A stretch of DNA of 64,000 nt from contig NZ_BSQF01000001.1 of the NCBI RefSeq assembly GCF_030268205.1, positions 850,649 to 914,648 on the forward strand, read 5' to 3'. Under the pieces are notes generated by a model. It was not told where the DNA came from. It searched no databases and worked only from the letters and a program-made list of their open reading frames with translations. Positions within the stretch are counted from its first letter, which is position 1. Every line of letters begins with the position of its first letter. The DNA is from Allomuricauda sp. NBRC 101325 (GTDB taxonomy: Bacteria > Bacteroidota > Bacteroidia > Flavobacteriales > Flavobacteriaceae). The position numbers and the translations under genes were made by a program. Shown here piece by piece: positions 8,388-16,473 of this stretch.

Positions 8388-9833
8388 TTACCCCACTGAA
8401 CCTTCAAGGCTGATTTCCAAAAGTTTTTGTGCTTCTACGGCAAATTCCATTGGGAGTTTGTTCAATACTTCTTTGCTAAAACCATTTACGATCAACGCAA
8501 TGGCTTTTTCTGTATCAATACCCCGTTGATTGCAATAGAAAATCTGGTCCTCACCAATTTTACTGGTGGTGGCCTCGTGCTCTATCTGTGCGGATTTGTT
8601 TTTTACTTCGATATATGGAAAGGTATGTGCACCACAACGGTTGCCCATCAAAAGGGAATCACATTGTGAAAAGTTTCTGGCATTGTCTGCCCTACTGCTC
8701 ACTTGCACCAATCCACGGTAACTGTTCTGTGACTGACCCGCAGAAATACCTTTGGAAATAATGGTACTCTTGGTGTTTTTACCCAAGTGAATCATTTTGG
8801 TTCCTGTATCAGCTTGTTGAAAGTTGTTGGTCACTGCAATGGAGTAAAATTCTCCAATAGAGTTATCCCCTTTCAACACGCAAGATGGATATTTCCATGT
8901 TACGGCCGAACCTGTTTCTACCTGTGTCCAAGAAATTTTGGCGTTCTTTTCACAAAGTCCACGCTTGGTCACAAAGTTGAAAACACCACCTTTACCTTCT
9001 TTATCTCCAGGGAACCAGTTTTGTACAGTTGAGTATTTGATTTCGGCATCATCCATCGCAATCAATTCTACCACTGCGGCATGCAATTGGTTTTCGTCAC
9101 GGGATGGAGCGGTACAACCTTCCAAATAACTTACGTAACTACCTTCGTCTGCAACCACCAAGGTTCTTTCGAACTGACCTGTTCCTGCTTGATTGATCCG
9201 GAAATAGGTAGAAAGTTCCATCGGACAACGCACTCCTTTAGGAATGTAGCAGAAAGACCCATCAGAAAAAACCGCTGAGTTCAACGCTGCATAAAAGTTG
9301 TCTTTTTTGGGCACTACAGTTCCTAAGTGTTTTTTTACCAATTCTGGGTGTTCCTGAATCGCTTCGGAAATGGAACAGAAAATGATTCCTTTTTCTGCCA
9401 AGGTTTTCTTGAACGTAGTGGCAACGGAAACGGAGTCCATTACAATATCCACGGCAACGCCGGCCAATTTCTTTTGCTCATCGATGGAAATCCCCAACTT
9501 TTTGAAGGTATCCAACAATTCTGGATCTACCTCATCCAAGCTATCGTACTTGGGTTTTTTGTTGGGTGCGGAGTAATATGAAATATCTTGGAAGTTCGGT
9601 TTTTTGTAGGTCACATTGGCCCATTCCGGTTCTTCCATTTCTTGCCAAGCACGAAAAGCTTCCAATCGCCATTCCGTCATCCATTCCGGTTCGTTCTTCT
9701 TTTTGGAAATAGCGATCACGATATCCTCGTTCAACCCTTTGGGTAGGGTATCCGATTCAATATCCGTGTAGAAACCGTACTCGTACTCTTTGGTTTCCAG
9801 TTCTTTTTTTAATTCTTCTTCAGTATACGCCAT
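8388..9833 (-). CDS. sufB: SUF scaffold subunit SufB
   Basis: A 481-residue SufB protein, the main cluster-building subunit of SufBC2D. Visible marks are the N-terminal [15 protein letters not shown] (residues 53-67), [19 protein letters not shown] with a conserved cysteine, [20 protein letters not shown], and the C-terminal [22 protein letters not shown] with the conserved glutamate and histidine. It follows the IscA/SufA-type gene by 51 bp and precedes sufC by 89 bp. Confidence 0.97.
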   Translation of the reverse strand: MAYTEEELKKELETKEYEYGFYTDIESDTLPKGLNEDIVIAISKKKNEPEWMTEWRLEAFRAWQEMEEPEWANVTYKKPNFQDISYYSAPNKKPKYDSLDEVDPELLDTFKKLGISIDEQKKLAGVAVDIVMDSVSVATTFKKTLAEKGIIFCSISEAIQEHPELVKKHLGTVVPKKDNFYAALNSAVFSDGSFCYIPKGVRCPMELSTYFRINQAGTGQFERTLVVADEGSYVSYLEGCTAPSRDENQLHAAVVELIAMDDAEIKYSTVQNWFPGDKEGKGGVFNFVTKRGLCEKNAKISWTQVETGSAVTWKYPSCVLKGDNSIGEFYSIAVTNNFQQADTGTKMIHLGKNTKSTIISKGISAGQSQNSYRGLVQVSSRADNARNFSQCDSLLMGNRCGAHTFPYIEVKNKSAQIEHEATTSKIGEDQIFYCNQRGIDTEKAIALIVNGFSKEVLNKLPMEFAVEAQKLLEISLEGSVG

Positions 9834-9884
9834 ACGTTCTCAATTTGTCAATCAACAATTATCAATCGACAGTTTCAATTCATT

Positions 9885-10214
9885 TTAAAGTGAAAAACTT
9901 TCACCACATCCACAGGTTCTTTGAGCATTGGGGTTGTTAAAAACAAAGCCCTTACCGTTCAAACCTCCTGAATATTCCAAAGTTGTTCCCACTAGGTACA
10001 GAAAGCTCTTTTTATCCACTACAATGCGAACATTATTATCTTCAAAAAGCTTATCTGTATCCGCAACGGAATTGTCAAATTTCAACTCATAAGACAATCC
10101 ACTGCAACCCCCGCTCTTTACACCAACTCTAACAAAATCTGTAGCAGCATCAAAACCTTCTTCGGTCATGAGCGTTACCACTTTTTGCTTAGCAGTTTCC
10201 GAAACTTTAATCAT
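9885..10214 (-). CDS. sufA: IscA/SufA-type iron-sulfur carrier
   Basis: A 109-residue HesB/IscA family A-type carrier that accepts clusters from SufBCD and hands them to client proteins. The three cluster-binding cysteines are Cys37 (KSGGCSGLSY) and Cys101/Cys103 (RTCGCGESF). As the first conserved gene of the suf operon it is named sufA by context; the sequence alone cannot separate SufA from IscA. A 175-bp stretch upstream holds a candidate small ORF, and a promoter lies beyond it. Confidence 0.9.
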   Translation of the reverse strand: MIKVSETAKQKVVTLMTEEGFDAATDFVRVGVKSGGCSGLSYELKFDNSVADTDKLFEDNNVRIVVDKKSFLYLVGTTLEYSGGLNGKGFVFNNPNAQRTCGCGESFSL

Positions 10215-10284
10215 CTTACTTGAATTTAATCTAAATAGCCCACAAATATAGGGTATAAGAAGGGTTTTACCATAGTATCTAACA

Positions 10285-10389
10285 TTATAATAACGAATGC
10301 CTCAATAGGAGAATCTTATGGAAAAACGGGGCAAATTCCCAGAAGTCTTGAATAGCCTTAACTTCCAGCGGTTCTAGGGTTTTAGCCAT
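10285..10389 (-). CDS. Candidate 34-aa leader ORF of the suf operon
   Basis: A 34-codon ATG-to-TAA frame that lies 70 bp before the sufA-type start and directly behind the best promoter candidate. The peptide opens MAKTLEPLEVKAIQDF, then turns hydrophobic and basic (FFHKILLLRH). I do not recognise a family. It could be a real small protein, a translated leader, or a chance frame in a long 5' untranslated region. Position favours something functional; nothing in the sequence proves translation. Confidence 0.35.
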   Translation of the reverse strand: MAKTLEPLEVKAIQDFWEFAPFFHKILLLRHSLL

Positions 10390-10405
10390 GAATTTTTTAG
10401 ATTAA

Positions 10406-10433
10406 GAAATTTATCTTCCACCCTACCAAACAA
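10406..10433 (-). promoter_or_regulatory. Candidate promoter of the suf operon
   Basis: On the minus strand a TTG (10431-10433) is followed after exactly 17 bases by TAAATTTC (10406-10413). This matches the flavobacterial TTG-N17-TAnnTTTG pattern except for the last base. It points at the suf genes, about 17 bp before the 34-codon ORF. Confidence 0.55.
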
Positions 10434-10461
10434 TTACAATTATCCTGTTTATTTTTGCAAA

Positions 10462-11508
10462 ATGTTAGAAGACAAGAATCAGCAACGTACCTCATTGGAA
10501 GCATTAGGCGAATTTGGCCTGATCGACCACCTTACCCAAAATTTTAAATTAAAACAGCCTTCATCCCTCGTTGGGGTAGGCGACGATGCCGCCGTATTAG
10601 ATTACAAGGGTCAAAAAACCGTTGTTTCCACCGATATGTTGGTGGAAGGTGTTCATTTTGATTTAAGTTATATGCCCCTAAAGCATTTGGGATACAAATC
10701 GGTAATGGTAAACCTTTCGGATATTTTTGCCATGAATGCGATTGCTACCCAGGTGACGGTTTCGTTGGCGGTCTCGAACAGGTTTCCTTTGGAAGCTTTG
10801 GAGGAATTTTACGAAGGAGTTGCTCTTGCCTGTGAATTGTACAACGTGGATTTGGTAGGTGGAGACACCACCTCTTCCAACAAAGGATTGATCATTAGTG
10901 TTACCGCTATCGGTGCTGCCGATGCAGAAAACATTGTTTACCGAAATGGAAGCAAACCCAACGATCTTTTGGTGGTAACAGGCGATGTGGGCGGTGCTTA
11001 TTTGGGACTTCAGGTTTTGGAGCGTGAGAAAGAAGTGTTCAAAGTGAACCCGAACAGCCAACCCGATCTGGAGCCTTATTCCTATATTGTGGAGCGACAA
11101 TTAAAGCCAGAATCGAGAAAAGATATGGTGGAATTGCTTCAAAAATTGGAGGTAAAACCAACTGCCATGATCGATATTAGCGATGGACTTTCTTCCGAAA
11201 TTTTGCATTTGTGCAAGCAAAGTGGGGTGGGCTGTAATCTGTTTGAGGATAAAATTCCATTGGATCCCACAGTGATTTCTACCTGTGAGGAATTTAAAAT
11301 GGACAGCACCATGGTGGCTTTAAGCGGTGGAGAGGATTATGAGCTTTTGTTCACTATAGATCAAGCTGATTTCCCCAAAATTAAAGCCAATCCGAATCTA
11401 ACTGTAATTGGCCATATGACCCAACAAAGTGAGGGAGTTCATTTGATTACTAGGGCGGAAACCAAGATTCCAATTACGGCACAGGGTTGGAATTCGTTCA
11501 ACGGATAA
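10462..11508 (+). CDS. thiL: Thiamine-monophosphate kinase
   Basis: A 348-residue ThiL, an AIR-synthase-fold ATP-dependent kinase that makes thiamine diphosphate from thiamine monophosphate. The metal and ATP binding motifs are present: VGVGDDAAVL (residues 38-47), STDMLVEGVHFD, LVGGDTTSS and IDISDGLSSE. LSGGEDYELLFT lies near the C terminus. It is divergent from the suf operon. A TATTTTTG box at 10450-10457 lies only 4 bp before the ATG, so if used the message would be nearly leaderless. No other thiamine genes are adjacent. Confidence 0.95.
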   Translation: MLEDKNQQRTSLEALGEFGLIDHLTQNFKLKQPSSLVGVGDDAAVLDYKGQKTVVSTDMLVEGVHFDLSYMPLKHLGYKSVMVNLSDIFAMNAIATQVTVSLAVSNRFPLEALEEFYEGVALACELYNVDLVGGDTTSSNKGLIISVTAIGAADAENIVYRNGSKPNDLLVVTGDVGGAYLGLQVLEREKEVFKVNPNSQPDLEPYSYIVERQLKPESRKDMVELLQKLEVKPTAMIDISDGLSSEILHLCKQSGVGCNLFEDKIPLDPTVISTCEEFKMDSTMVALSGGEDYELLFTIDQADFPKIKANPNLTVIGHMTQQSEGVHLITRAETKIPITAQGWNSFNG

Positions 11509-11512
11509 AAAA

Positions 11513-11596
11513 ATCCCGAAAAAAAAGGGCATCCCTACTTCATGGTCTTGGGGCACGCGACCGATAGCTGCAGGCAATTACTTAAGTTTCCGGGAT
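11513..11596. other. Helix-bounded GC-richer element, possible structured RNA
   Basis: ATCCCG (11513-11518) followed by an A-run pairs with TTTC-CGGGAT (11587-11596), enclosing about 65 bases that are richer in GC than the surroundings. Inside are short self-complementary words (GGGCATCCC, CTGCAG, CTTAAG). It lies between the convergent thiL and the small zinc-ribbon gene. It does not look like a simple terminator. The frame after the thiL stop stays open for about 29 codons, which I take as chance. No known RNA class was recognised. Confidence 0.35.
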
Positions 11597-11628
11597 AAGA
11601 TTTGGGTCTCTTAAAAACTAAAAAAGGG

Positions 11629-11883
11629 TTAGGCCACTTGGTGCACTACCCTGCTTCTTCTTTTACGGTACATATCTTCCAATGTACTGTTTATGTCTTG
11701 CATTTGCGGAGTCAATGCGGAAAGTTTACCGCTTACGTCCGTTGTTACTTGCTTTTGGCAATGAATACATTTGTACTCTTTAATGTGTTGTGTCACTTTC
11801 TTGGAAACCACATAATGGTGTCCGAATACATTGCAGAAAAAGGAAGTGATTTTGTTGCCATGGTGGATGGTGGAAGTCTTCAT
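11629..11883 (-). CDS. Small zinc-ribbon-like conserved hypothetical
   Basis: An 84-residue protein with the motifs FFCNVFGHHY and YKCIHCQKQV, which together give a CxxC and a Cys/His pair that could bind zinc (residues about 17-45). A conserved-looking tail follows (LSALTPQMQDINSTLEDMYR). I believe this small protein recurs in Flavobacteriaceae but can assign no function. It is alone on the minus strand, convergent with thiL and divergent from brnQ. Confidence 0.65.
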   Translation of the reverse strand: MKTSTIHHGNKITSFFCNVFGHHYVVSKKVTQHIKEYKCIHCQKQVTTDVSGKLSALTPQMQDINSTLEDMYRKRRSRVVHQVA

Positions 11884-12148
11884 AGGCCAGTGTTGTTTTG
11901 ATGGTGCATTGGTACGATTTGGGGTATCGATAAATGCTGTAAATTGGTTCTGTAATTTTTTGTTATACTCTAGTGTTTAAGTTGTACGATTTTTTAATGT
12001 GAACGGATGTTAATAACTTTTTATTTTCGGACATTCCATTTTTTATTGTTTTTTCGATGAAATGCAGCATTATCGACAAAAAGTCACGTAATTCCGTTGA
12101 AAAGCTCTTGCCCAATATAGAACTTTAACAAGAAATTATCAACAACCT

Positions 12149-13432
12149 ATGGATAAAAAATCGCTCTCGATTACCGCTTTTGCCCTTTTTTCCCTCTTTT
12201 TTGGAGCTGGAAATTTGATTTTACCCCCACTTTTGGGTTTTACTGCCGGAAATTTATGGTGGTTGGTCGCTTTAGGGTTTTGTGTATCGGGTGTTTTGAT
12301 TCCTGTTTTGGGCATTTTGGCCCATGCGAGATTACAGGGCACCATGTTCGATTTTGCCAAAAAAGTGTCTCCGCTTTTTAGTACCGTGTATTGTTTTGTG
12401 GTCTATGCCATTGCCATTTCGTTGCCATCGCCCAGAACTGCATCGGTTACCCACGAAATGGCGATACAACCTATTTGGGATTCATCCTATTTATTGACGA
12501 GTTTTATCTATTTTGCCTTGGTTTTTGTTTTCGTAATTAACCGATCTAAGGTGTTGGATATTCTGGGAAAAATTTTGACCCCGGCAATTCTTTTGATTTT
12601 ACTGTTGATCATTACCACCGCAATTTTTACATTGGATTTTGATTTTTCACCCTCACAATTGACCAACCCGTTCAGTGCTGGAATTTTGGAGGGCTACCAA
12701 ACTTTCGATGCCATTGGAGCTGTTGTAGTGGGTGCCGTGATCATTATTTCCATCAACCTGAAAGAAAAAGAAGCCAGTTTTGAAGCCAAAAGAAACCTCA
12801 TTGTAAAAGCTGGTTTGTGGGCTGGACTTAGTCTCTTGTTGGTTTATGGCGGACTCATTTTAACCGGGGCTCTTTTTGCCGACACCTTTAATGCTGAAAT
12901 TACAAGAACCGAACTTTTGAGGGGCATTAGCACCCAAACTTTGGGAAGTACCGCTAACTTGTTTTTGAGCATTTTGGTAAGCTTGGCCTGCTTTACCACG
13001 GCAGTTGGAATCGTAACGGGCACCGCAGATTTTATCCGGGGACAATGCAACGATTCCAATATGGCATACAGAATCACAGCTTTGCTGGGGTGTTTGTTGG
13101 GGGTGTTGATGGGCCAATTTAACGTAGGCTATATTATTGCCGTGGCTTTGCCCGCCTTAATGTTTATTTATCCCATTACCATTGTTTTGATCTTGCTGAA
13201 TGTACTACCCGATAAATGGACGTCAACCACCGTATTCCGCTGGGTGGTTGTAGTGACTATACTCTTTAGTGTTCCTGATTTTTTGGGCAGCATAGGGTTG
13301 GCAGAATCTTTAGATTCGTTGTTTAAATGGATACCGCTAAACCAACATCAATTAGGATGGGTATTGCCTGCTTTGGTTACCTTTGTTTTGGCCAATTTAT
13401 TCTTCAAGCAAGACCTTAAGCGCGCTTTTTAA
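12149..13432 (+). CDS. brnQ: Branched-chain amino acid carrier BrnQ
   Basis: A 427-residue LIVCS-family carrier for leucine, isoleucine and valine uptake driven by a cation gradient. The N-terminal ALFSLFFGAGNLILPP is the family signature, followed by about 12 hydrophobic helices to the C-terminal FFKQDLKRAF. The region near residue 255 (TELLRGISTQTLG) is also typical. It is a single gene with a 265-bp upstream gap and no obvious operon partner. Confidence 0.93.
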   Translation: MDKKSLSITAFALFSLFFGAGNLILPPLLGFTAGNLWWLVALGFCVSGVLIPVLGILAHARLQGTMFDFAKKVSPLFSTVYCFVVYAIAISLPSPRTASVTHEMAIQPIWDSSYLLTSFIYFALVFVFVINRSKVLDILGKILTPAILLILLLIITTAIFTLDFDFSPSQLTNPFSAGILEGYQTFDAIGAVVVGAVIIISINLKEKEASFEAKRNLIVKAGLWAGLSLLLVYGGLILTGALFADTFNAEITRTELLRGISTQTLGSTANLFLSILVSLACFTTAVGIVTGTADFIRGQCNDSNMAYRITALLGCLLGVLMGQFNVGYIIAVALPALMFIYPITIVLILLNVLPDKWTSTTVFRWVVVVTILFSVPDFLGSIGLAESLDSLFKWIPLNQHQLGWVLPALVTFVLANLFFKQDLKRAF

Positions 13433-13918
13433 AACCATCTACCGTCATGCTGAACTGGTTTCAGCATCTCATTAGGCTTGACTCGTCTGCCTGTCGGCAG
13501 ACAGCAATTTCGCAAATGGCGCAGATGATTCTTAGTCATTTCGAAATGAGGAACAGAGAGACGATTGAGAAATCTTGCTTTATTTTAAGATTTCTCATAT
13601 CTAACATCTCAATACTCACTTCTAAAAAAAGATTCCCTGCCTTTGCCTTCAGGTTCGTCGCTGCGCTTTCTCAGAATGACAAACAATCCAAAGCTGGTTC
13701 CTGAGCGGAGTCGAAGGAACATTTAACCTAGATTCCCTGCCTATGTCGGCAGGCAGATAGTTGAAGGAACAATCAATAAAGTTAGAAGTACGAGGTACTA
13801 AAAACCATTAACGAACAACGAATAAACAATTTCAGACATCAGATATCCGACTTCTGAATTCTTGAACTCTGACCACTGATTTCCAAACCACAGTCCCCTC
13901 ACTCCAACTAATAATAAC
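13433..13918. repeat. Repeat-rich intergenic block (left)
   Basis: Gene-free and made of pieces of intergenic repeat families. 13664-13742 is nearly identical (one base indel) to 15551-15630. 13801-13843 is identical to 15434-15476. 13859-13887 matches 15760-15788 with one change. Several CTGCC-GGCAG palindromes (for example near 13487-13503) and GTCATTCTGA-type words are mixed in. The two blocks bracket the FISUMP lipoprotein gene. Confidence 0.8.
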
Positions 13919-13950
13919 AAAAAAAGAGCACAGCCTTTAAGGCTGCGCTC
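13919..13950 (-). terminator. Terminator of the FISUMP lipoprotein gene
   Basis: On the minus strand GAGCGCAGCC and GGCTGTGCTC form a 10-bp stem (one G-U pair) with loop TTAAA, followed by a run of T. It lies 24 bp after the stop codon of the minus-strand lipoprotein gene. Confidence 0.85.
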
Positions 13951-13974
13951 TACATATTTATATATCCGTTTTGC

Positions 13975-15240
13975 TTAATCTTTAACGCATCTTACGCTTA
14001 ATCTAATTGACACTTTATCAAAAAAATCCGATGAAGTTATGTTATTAAATTCAGAATTTAAGTAGTAAACGAATGCAGAATTTCCTCCTGATGTACTTCC
14101 CCAAAACAACGAAGCATATTCAAAGTCAATAACTGTATTGAAACCGGGAGGATCCATCACTGAACCCGCATATAATGCATCAAACCCAGAACTTCCATCA
14201 ACTTTTAATTCTGCTCCGGCAACATCACTCCCCCCTAGAGCGGCAATCAATGCATTCCAATCATCATTTGTGGCAACATGCCATCCCTCGGGTACAACGA
14301 GTTGGGCTTCATTCCATGTGTAGAGAGCCCCATAAATGTCACAATTGGCAGCATCGTTGTTGGGGCAAGAATATGCAACACCTTCTCCTTGATAATTTAG
14401 GTTTTCGGCCGTCCAAATCTGATCGCCAATTTTTACCACTTTATAGGTCTGTCCATCGCGGTCATCGGTAAAGCTTGCCAATTGCACTGCGGTCACTTGA
14501 GCCGTGGTGGTACATTCATTGGCATCTTTTAGGGTAACCGTATAGTCCTGTGCGGGCAAATCGGCAAATATGCCTGTATCTTGGAAGTCTATGCCATTAA
14601 GGCTGTACATGTAGGGTTCCACACCCCCAGAGGCCACGGCAGTTATGGCATATAACTCGGCAGTAACTTCAACGGCCAGTGCGGAACATGGGTCTGCAAG
14701 GATTACTTCGGTAATATCGCTACAATTTTTGGAGTCCTTAACCTCTAGTGTATAGGTTCCAGGGTCCAAACTCTCGAAAATTGTACTTTCTTGTTCGGTG
14801 GATCCCTCACTGTTGGTCAATATATAGGTGTAGGGTGCTGTTCCCCCCGAGGCACTGGCCGTTATGGTGTAGAGGTCTGTAGTTGCCTCCACGGTCAGGT
14901 TGGCGGCAGCGCAGGGGTCGGCCACAGTGACCTTAGTGAAATCGATACAGTCGTTGGCATCCTGTACGGTCACGGTATATTCCTTTGCGCTCAAGCCGGT
15001 AAAACTGCCCGAGCTTTTGAAGGTACCATTGTCCAGTTGAAAGGTATATGGGGCCTTGCCCCCAGTTGCGGTAGCCGTAATGGAAAGGCCTTCGGCCTTG
15101 GCGGTTAAGGTCAACAAAGGTGTGGTGTTGCAAGGGTCTTCCGGTGTGGTTGGTGCATCATCTTTACCGCAGGAGAATATTCCAAGCAGTACAAATAATA
15201 GCACACTTTTTCGAATAAGATTTGGATTTAAAATTTTCAT
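13975..15240 (-). CDS. Lipoprotein with three SprB-like repeats and a FISUMP domain
   Basis: A 421-residue lipoprotein (lipobox LLGIFSCGKDD). Residues about 38-255 are three repeats of some 70 residues, each with A-x-GG-x-x-PY-x-(Y/F) and a Y-T-(V/L)-x-V-K/Q-D-x-x-x-C ending. These resemble the SprB repeats of flavobacterial adhesins. The C-terminal 160 residues have DRDGQTYKVVKIGDQIW, AENLNY, YTWNEA and WHVATNDDW, diagnostic for the Fibrobacter major paralogous (FISUMP) domain. It is probably surface exposed and may bind carbohydrate or surfaces; that is inference. It is a lone gene inserted between two blocks of matching intergenic repeats. Confidence 0.85.
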   Translation of the reverse strand: MKILNPNLIRKSVLLFVLLGIFSCGKDDAPTTPEDPCNTTPLLTLTAKAEGLSITATATGGKAPYTFQLDNGTFKSSGSFTGLSAKEYTVTVQDANDCIDFTKVTVADPCAAANLTVEATTDLYTITASASGGTAPYTYILTNSEGSTEQESTIFESLDPGTYTLEVKDSKNCSDITEVILADPCSALAVEVTAELYAITAVASGGVEPYMYSLNGIDFQDTGIFADLPAQDYTVTLKDANECTTTAQVTAVQLASFTDDRDGQTYKVVKIGDQIWTAENLNYQGEGVAYSCPNNDAANCDIYGALYTWNEAQLVVPEGWHVATNDDWNALIAALGGSDVAGAELKVDGSSGFDALYAGSVMDPPGFNTVIDFEYASLFWGSTSGGNSAFVYYLNSEFNNITSSDFFDKVSIRLSVRCVKD

Positions 15241-15797
15241 GGTCAGGGATTTAAAATGTTTTAAAAGGCTAAGATGGCCTTTATCCCTTGATCTGATTGC
15301 CCCAAATTGACGGATGCCCTATATAAGCCCATGGATGCCCATTTTGGGTTGACGAGGATTTACAATAAAATGAGAAAGGGGAAAGGGGAAATTGTAAAAG
15401 TTGAAAGTACAAAGTTGGAAGTACGGGGTACGAAAAACCATTAACGAACAACGAATAAACAATTTCAGACATCAGACTTCTGAGCTCAGCACTCAAGAAG
15501 TAGATGAGATTCCGAAACACCGTTCCTGCAAGCAGGCAGGCTCGTCACTACGCTTTCTCAGAATGACAAACAATCCAAAGCTGGTTCCTGAGCGGAGTCG
15601 AAGGAACATTTTAACCTAGATTCCCTGCCTGCGGCTGGCTGGCTCGTCGCTGCGCTCTGTCGGAATGACAATTCACAATAGAGTGTCATTCTGAGCGCCC
15701 GCCGGCAGACAGGCAGGTAGTCGAAGGAACATTTTCAATGAACAGTCGACAATATTCAATTCTTGAACTCTGACCACTGACTTCCAAAATTGATGGG
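15241..15797. repeat. Repeat-rich intergenic block (right)
   Basis: Gene-free. It carries the second copies of the repeats at 13664-13742, 13801-13843 and 13859-13887 (here 15551-15630, 15434-15476 and 15760-15788). It also carries further GGCAGGCAG palindromes and CGAAGGAACATTT words. I see no coding frame I would support. Confidence 0.8.
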
Positions 15798-15837
15798 ATT
15801 CCGAACTTCTGCCTGCCGGCAGGCAGAAGTTCGGAAT
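15798..15837. repeat. Perfect 40-bp palindrome
   Basis: Two exact 20-bp arms meet without a spacer at 15817/15818, centred on CTGCCGGCAG. It lies 16 bp past the stop codon of the methyltransferase gene. It could act as a transcription end in place of a classical T-run terminator. Confidence 0.85.
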
Positions 15838-15853
15838 GACGCATCGTAAAATC

Positions 15854-16462
15854 CTAGCTTTTCTTCCTAAAACTACAAAAGATAAAATTTTGGGTGGTGC
15901 CAAATGGAGTGGTGTGATCTTCGGTTTTGCATTTCAATTTTTGAAACGACTTTTTAAAAGTGGTTTCCATTTTATTCTCGGAATATTGTGTGATGTCCAA
16001 CCCACTGCATTTTATAGGACCTTGTTCGGAAAATGTTCCCAAAACCATATGCCCCTTTACCGATTTCTCCGTTAATTTTACATAGTCGGAAATCTGTTCG
16101 GGCTCCGTTAGAAAATGAAAAGCGGCACGATCATGCCACAGGTCGTATTGTTCAGTAGGTTGAAATTGGGTAATGTCGCTTACCACCCATTTCACTTTAT
16201 GTGCCTTTTCGCCCAATCGAGTTTGGGCCCTTTCCAAAGCCTTTGCTGAAATATCGAGGACAGTGATGTTTTCAAAACCTTCCTCCAACAGAAAATCGAC
16301 CAATTTACTATCCCCTCCACCAATATCGATGATGTTGGCATTTTTCTCCAATCTCAATGAATGGATAAAATCCAGAGAGGTCTGTGGCTTTTCCTGTGTC
16401 CAACTAACCTCATCTGGATTTTTGGTATTGTAAACAGTTTCCCAGTGGTGTTTTCTATCCAA
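15854..16462 (-). CDS. Class I SAM-dependent methyltransferase
   Basis: A 202-residue methyltransferase of the Rossmann type. The SAM-binding loop is NIIDIGGGDSKLVDFLLEEG, followed by VTVLDISAKAL (motif II acidic residue) and WVVSDITQFQ. The closing part YDLWHDRAAFHFLTEPEQ resembles small-molecule methyltransferases. The start is chosen at TTG 16462, giving MDRKHHWETVYNTK, a common opening of this family. Longer frames run into the upstream esterase gene and read as non-native cysteine-rich sequence. The gene follows that esterase by 11 bp on the same strand. The substrate is not known. Confidence 0.8.
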   Translation of the reverse strand: MDRKHHWETVYNTKNPDEVSWTQEKPQTSLDFIHSLRLEKNANIIDIGGGDSKLVDFLLEEGFENITVLDISAKALERAQTRLGEKAHKVKWVVSDITQFQPTEQYDLWHDRAAFHFLTEPEQISDYVKLTEKSVKGHMVLGTFSEQGPIKCSGLDITQYSENKMETTFKKSFQKLKCKTEDHTTPFGTTQNFIFCSFRKKS

Positions 16463-16473
16463 ACAGTTGAATT

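Noticed and set aside
11509-11598. 29-codon in-frame extension after the thiL stop
   Set aside because: ThiL already has its normal length and ending; the extension has no family likeness and overlaps the helix-bounded element.
12137-12145. TTATCAACA, a DnaA-box-like word just before brnQ
   Set aside because: Only one copy, no AT-rich unwinding region or dnaA/dnaN nearby, so it is most likely chance and not an origin.
13433-13918. Repeat block as a CRISPR array
   Set aside because: Repeats are unequal in length and spacing, have no regular spacers and no cas genes nearby.
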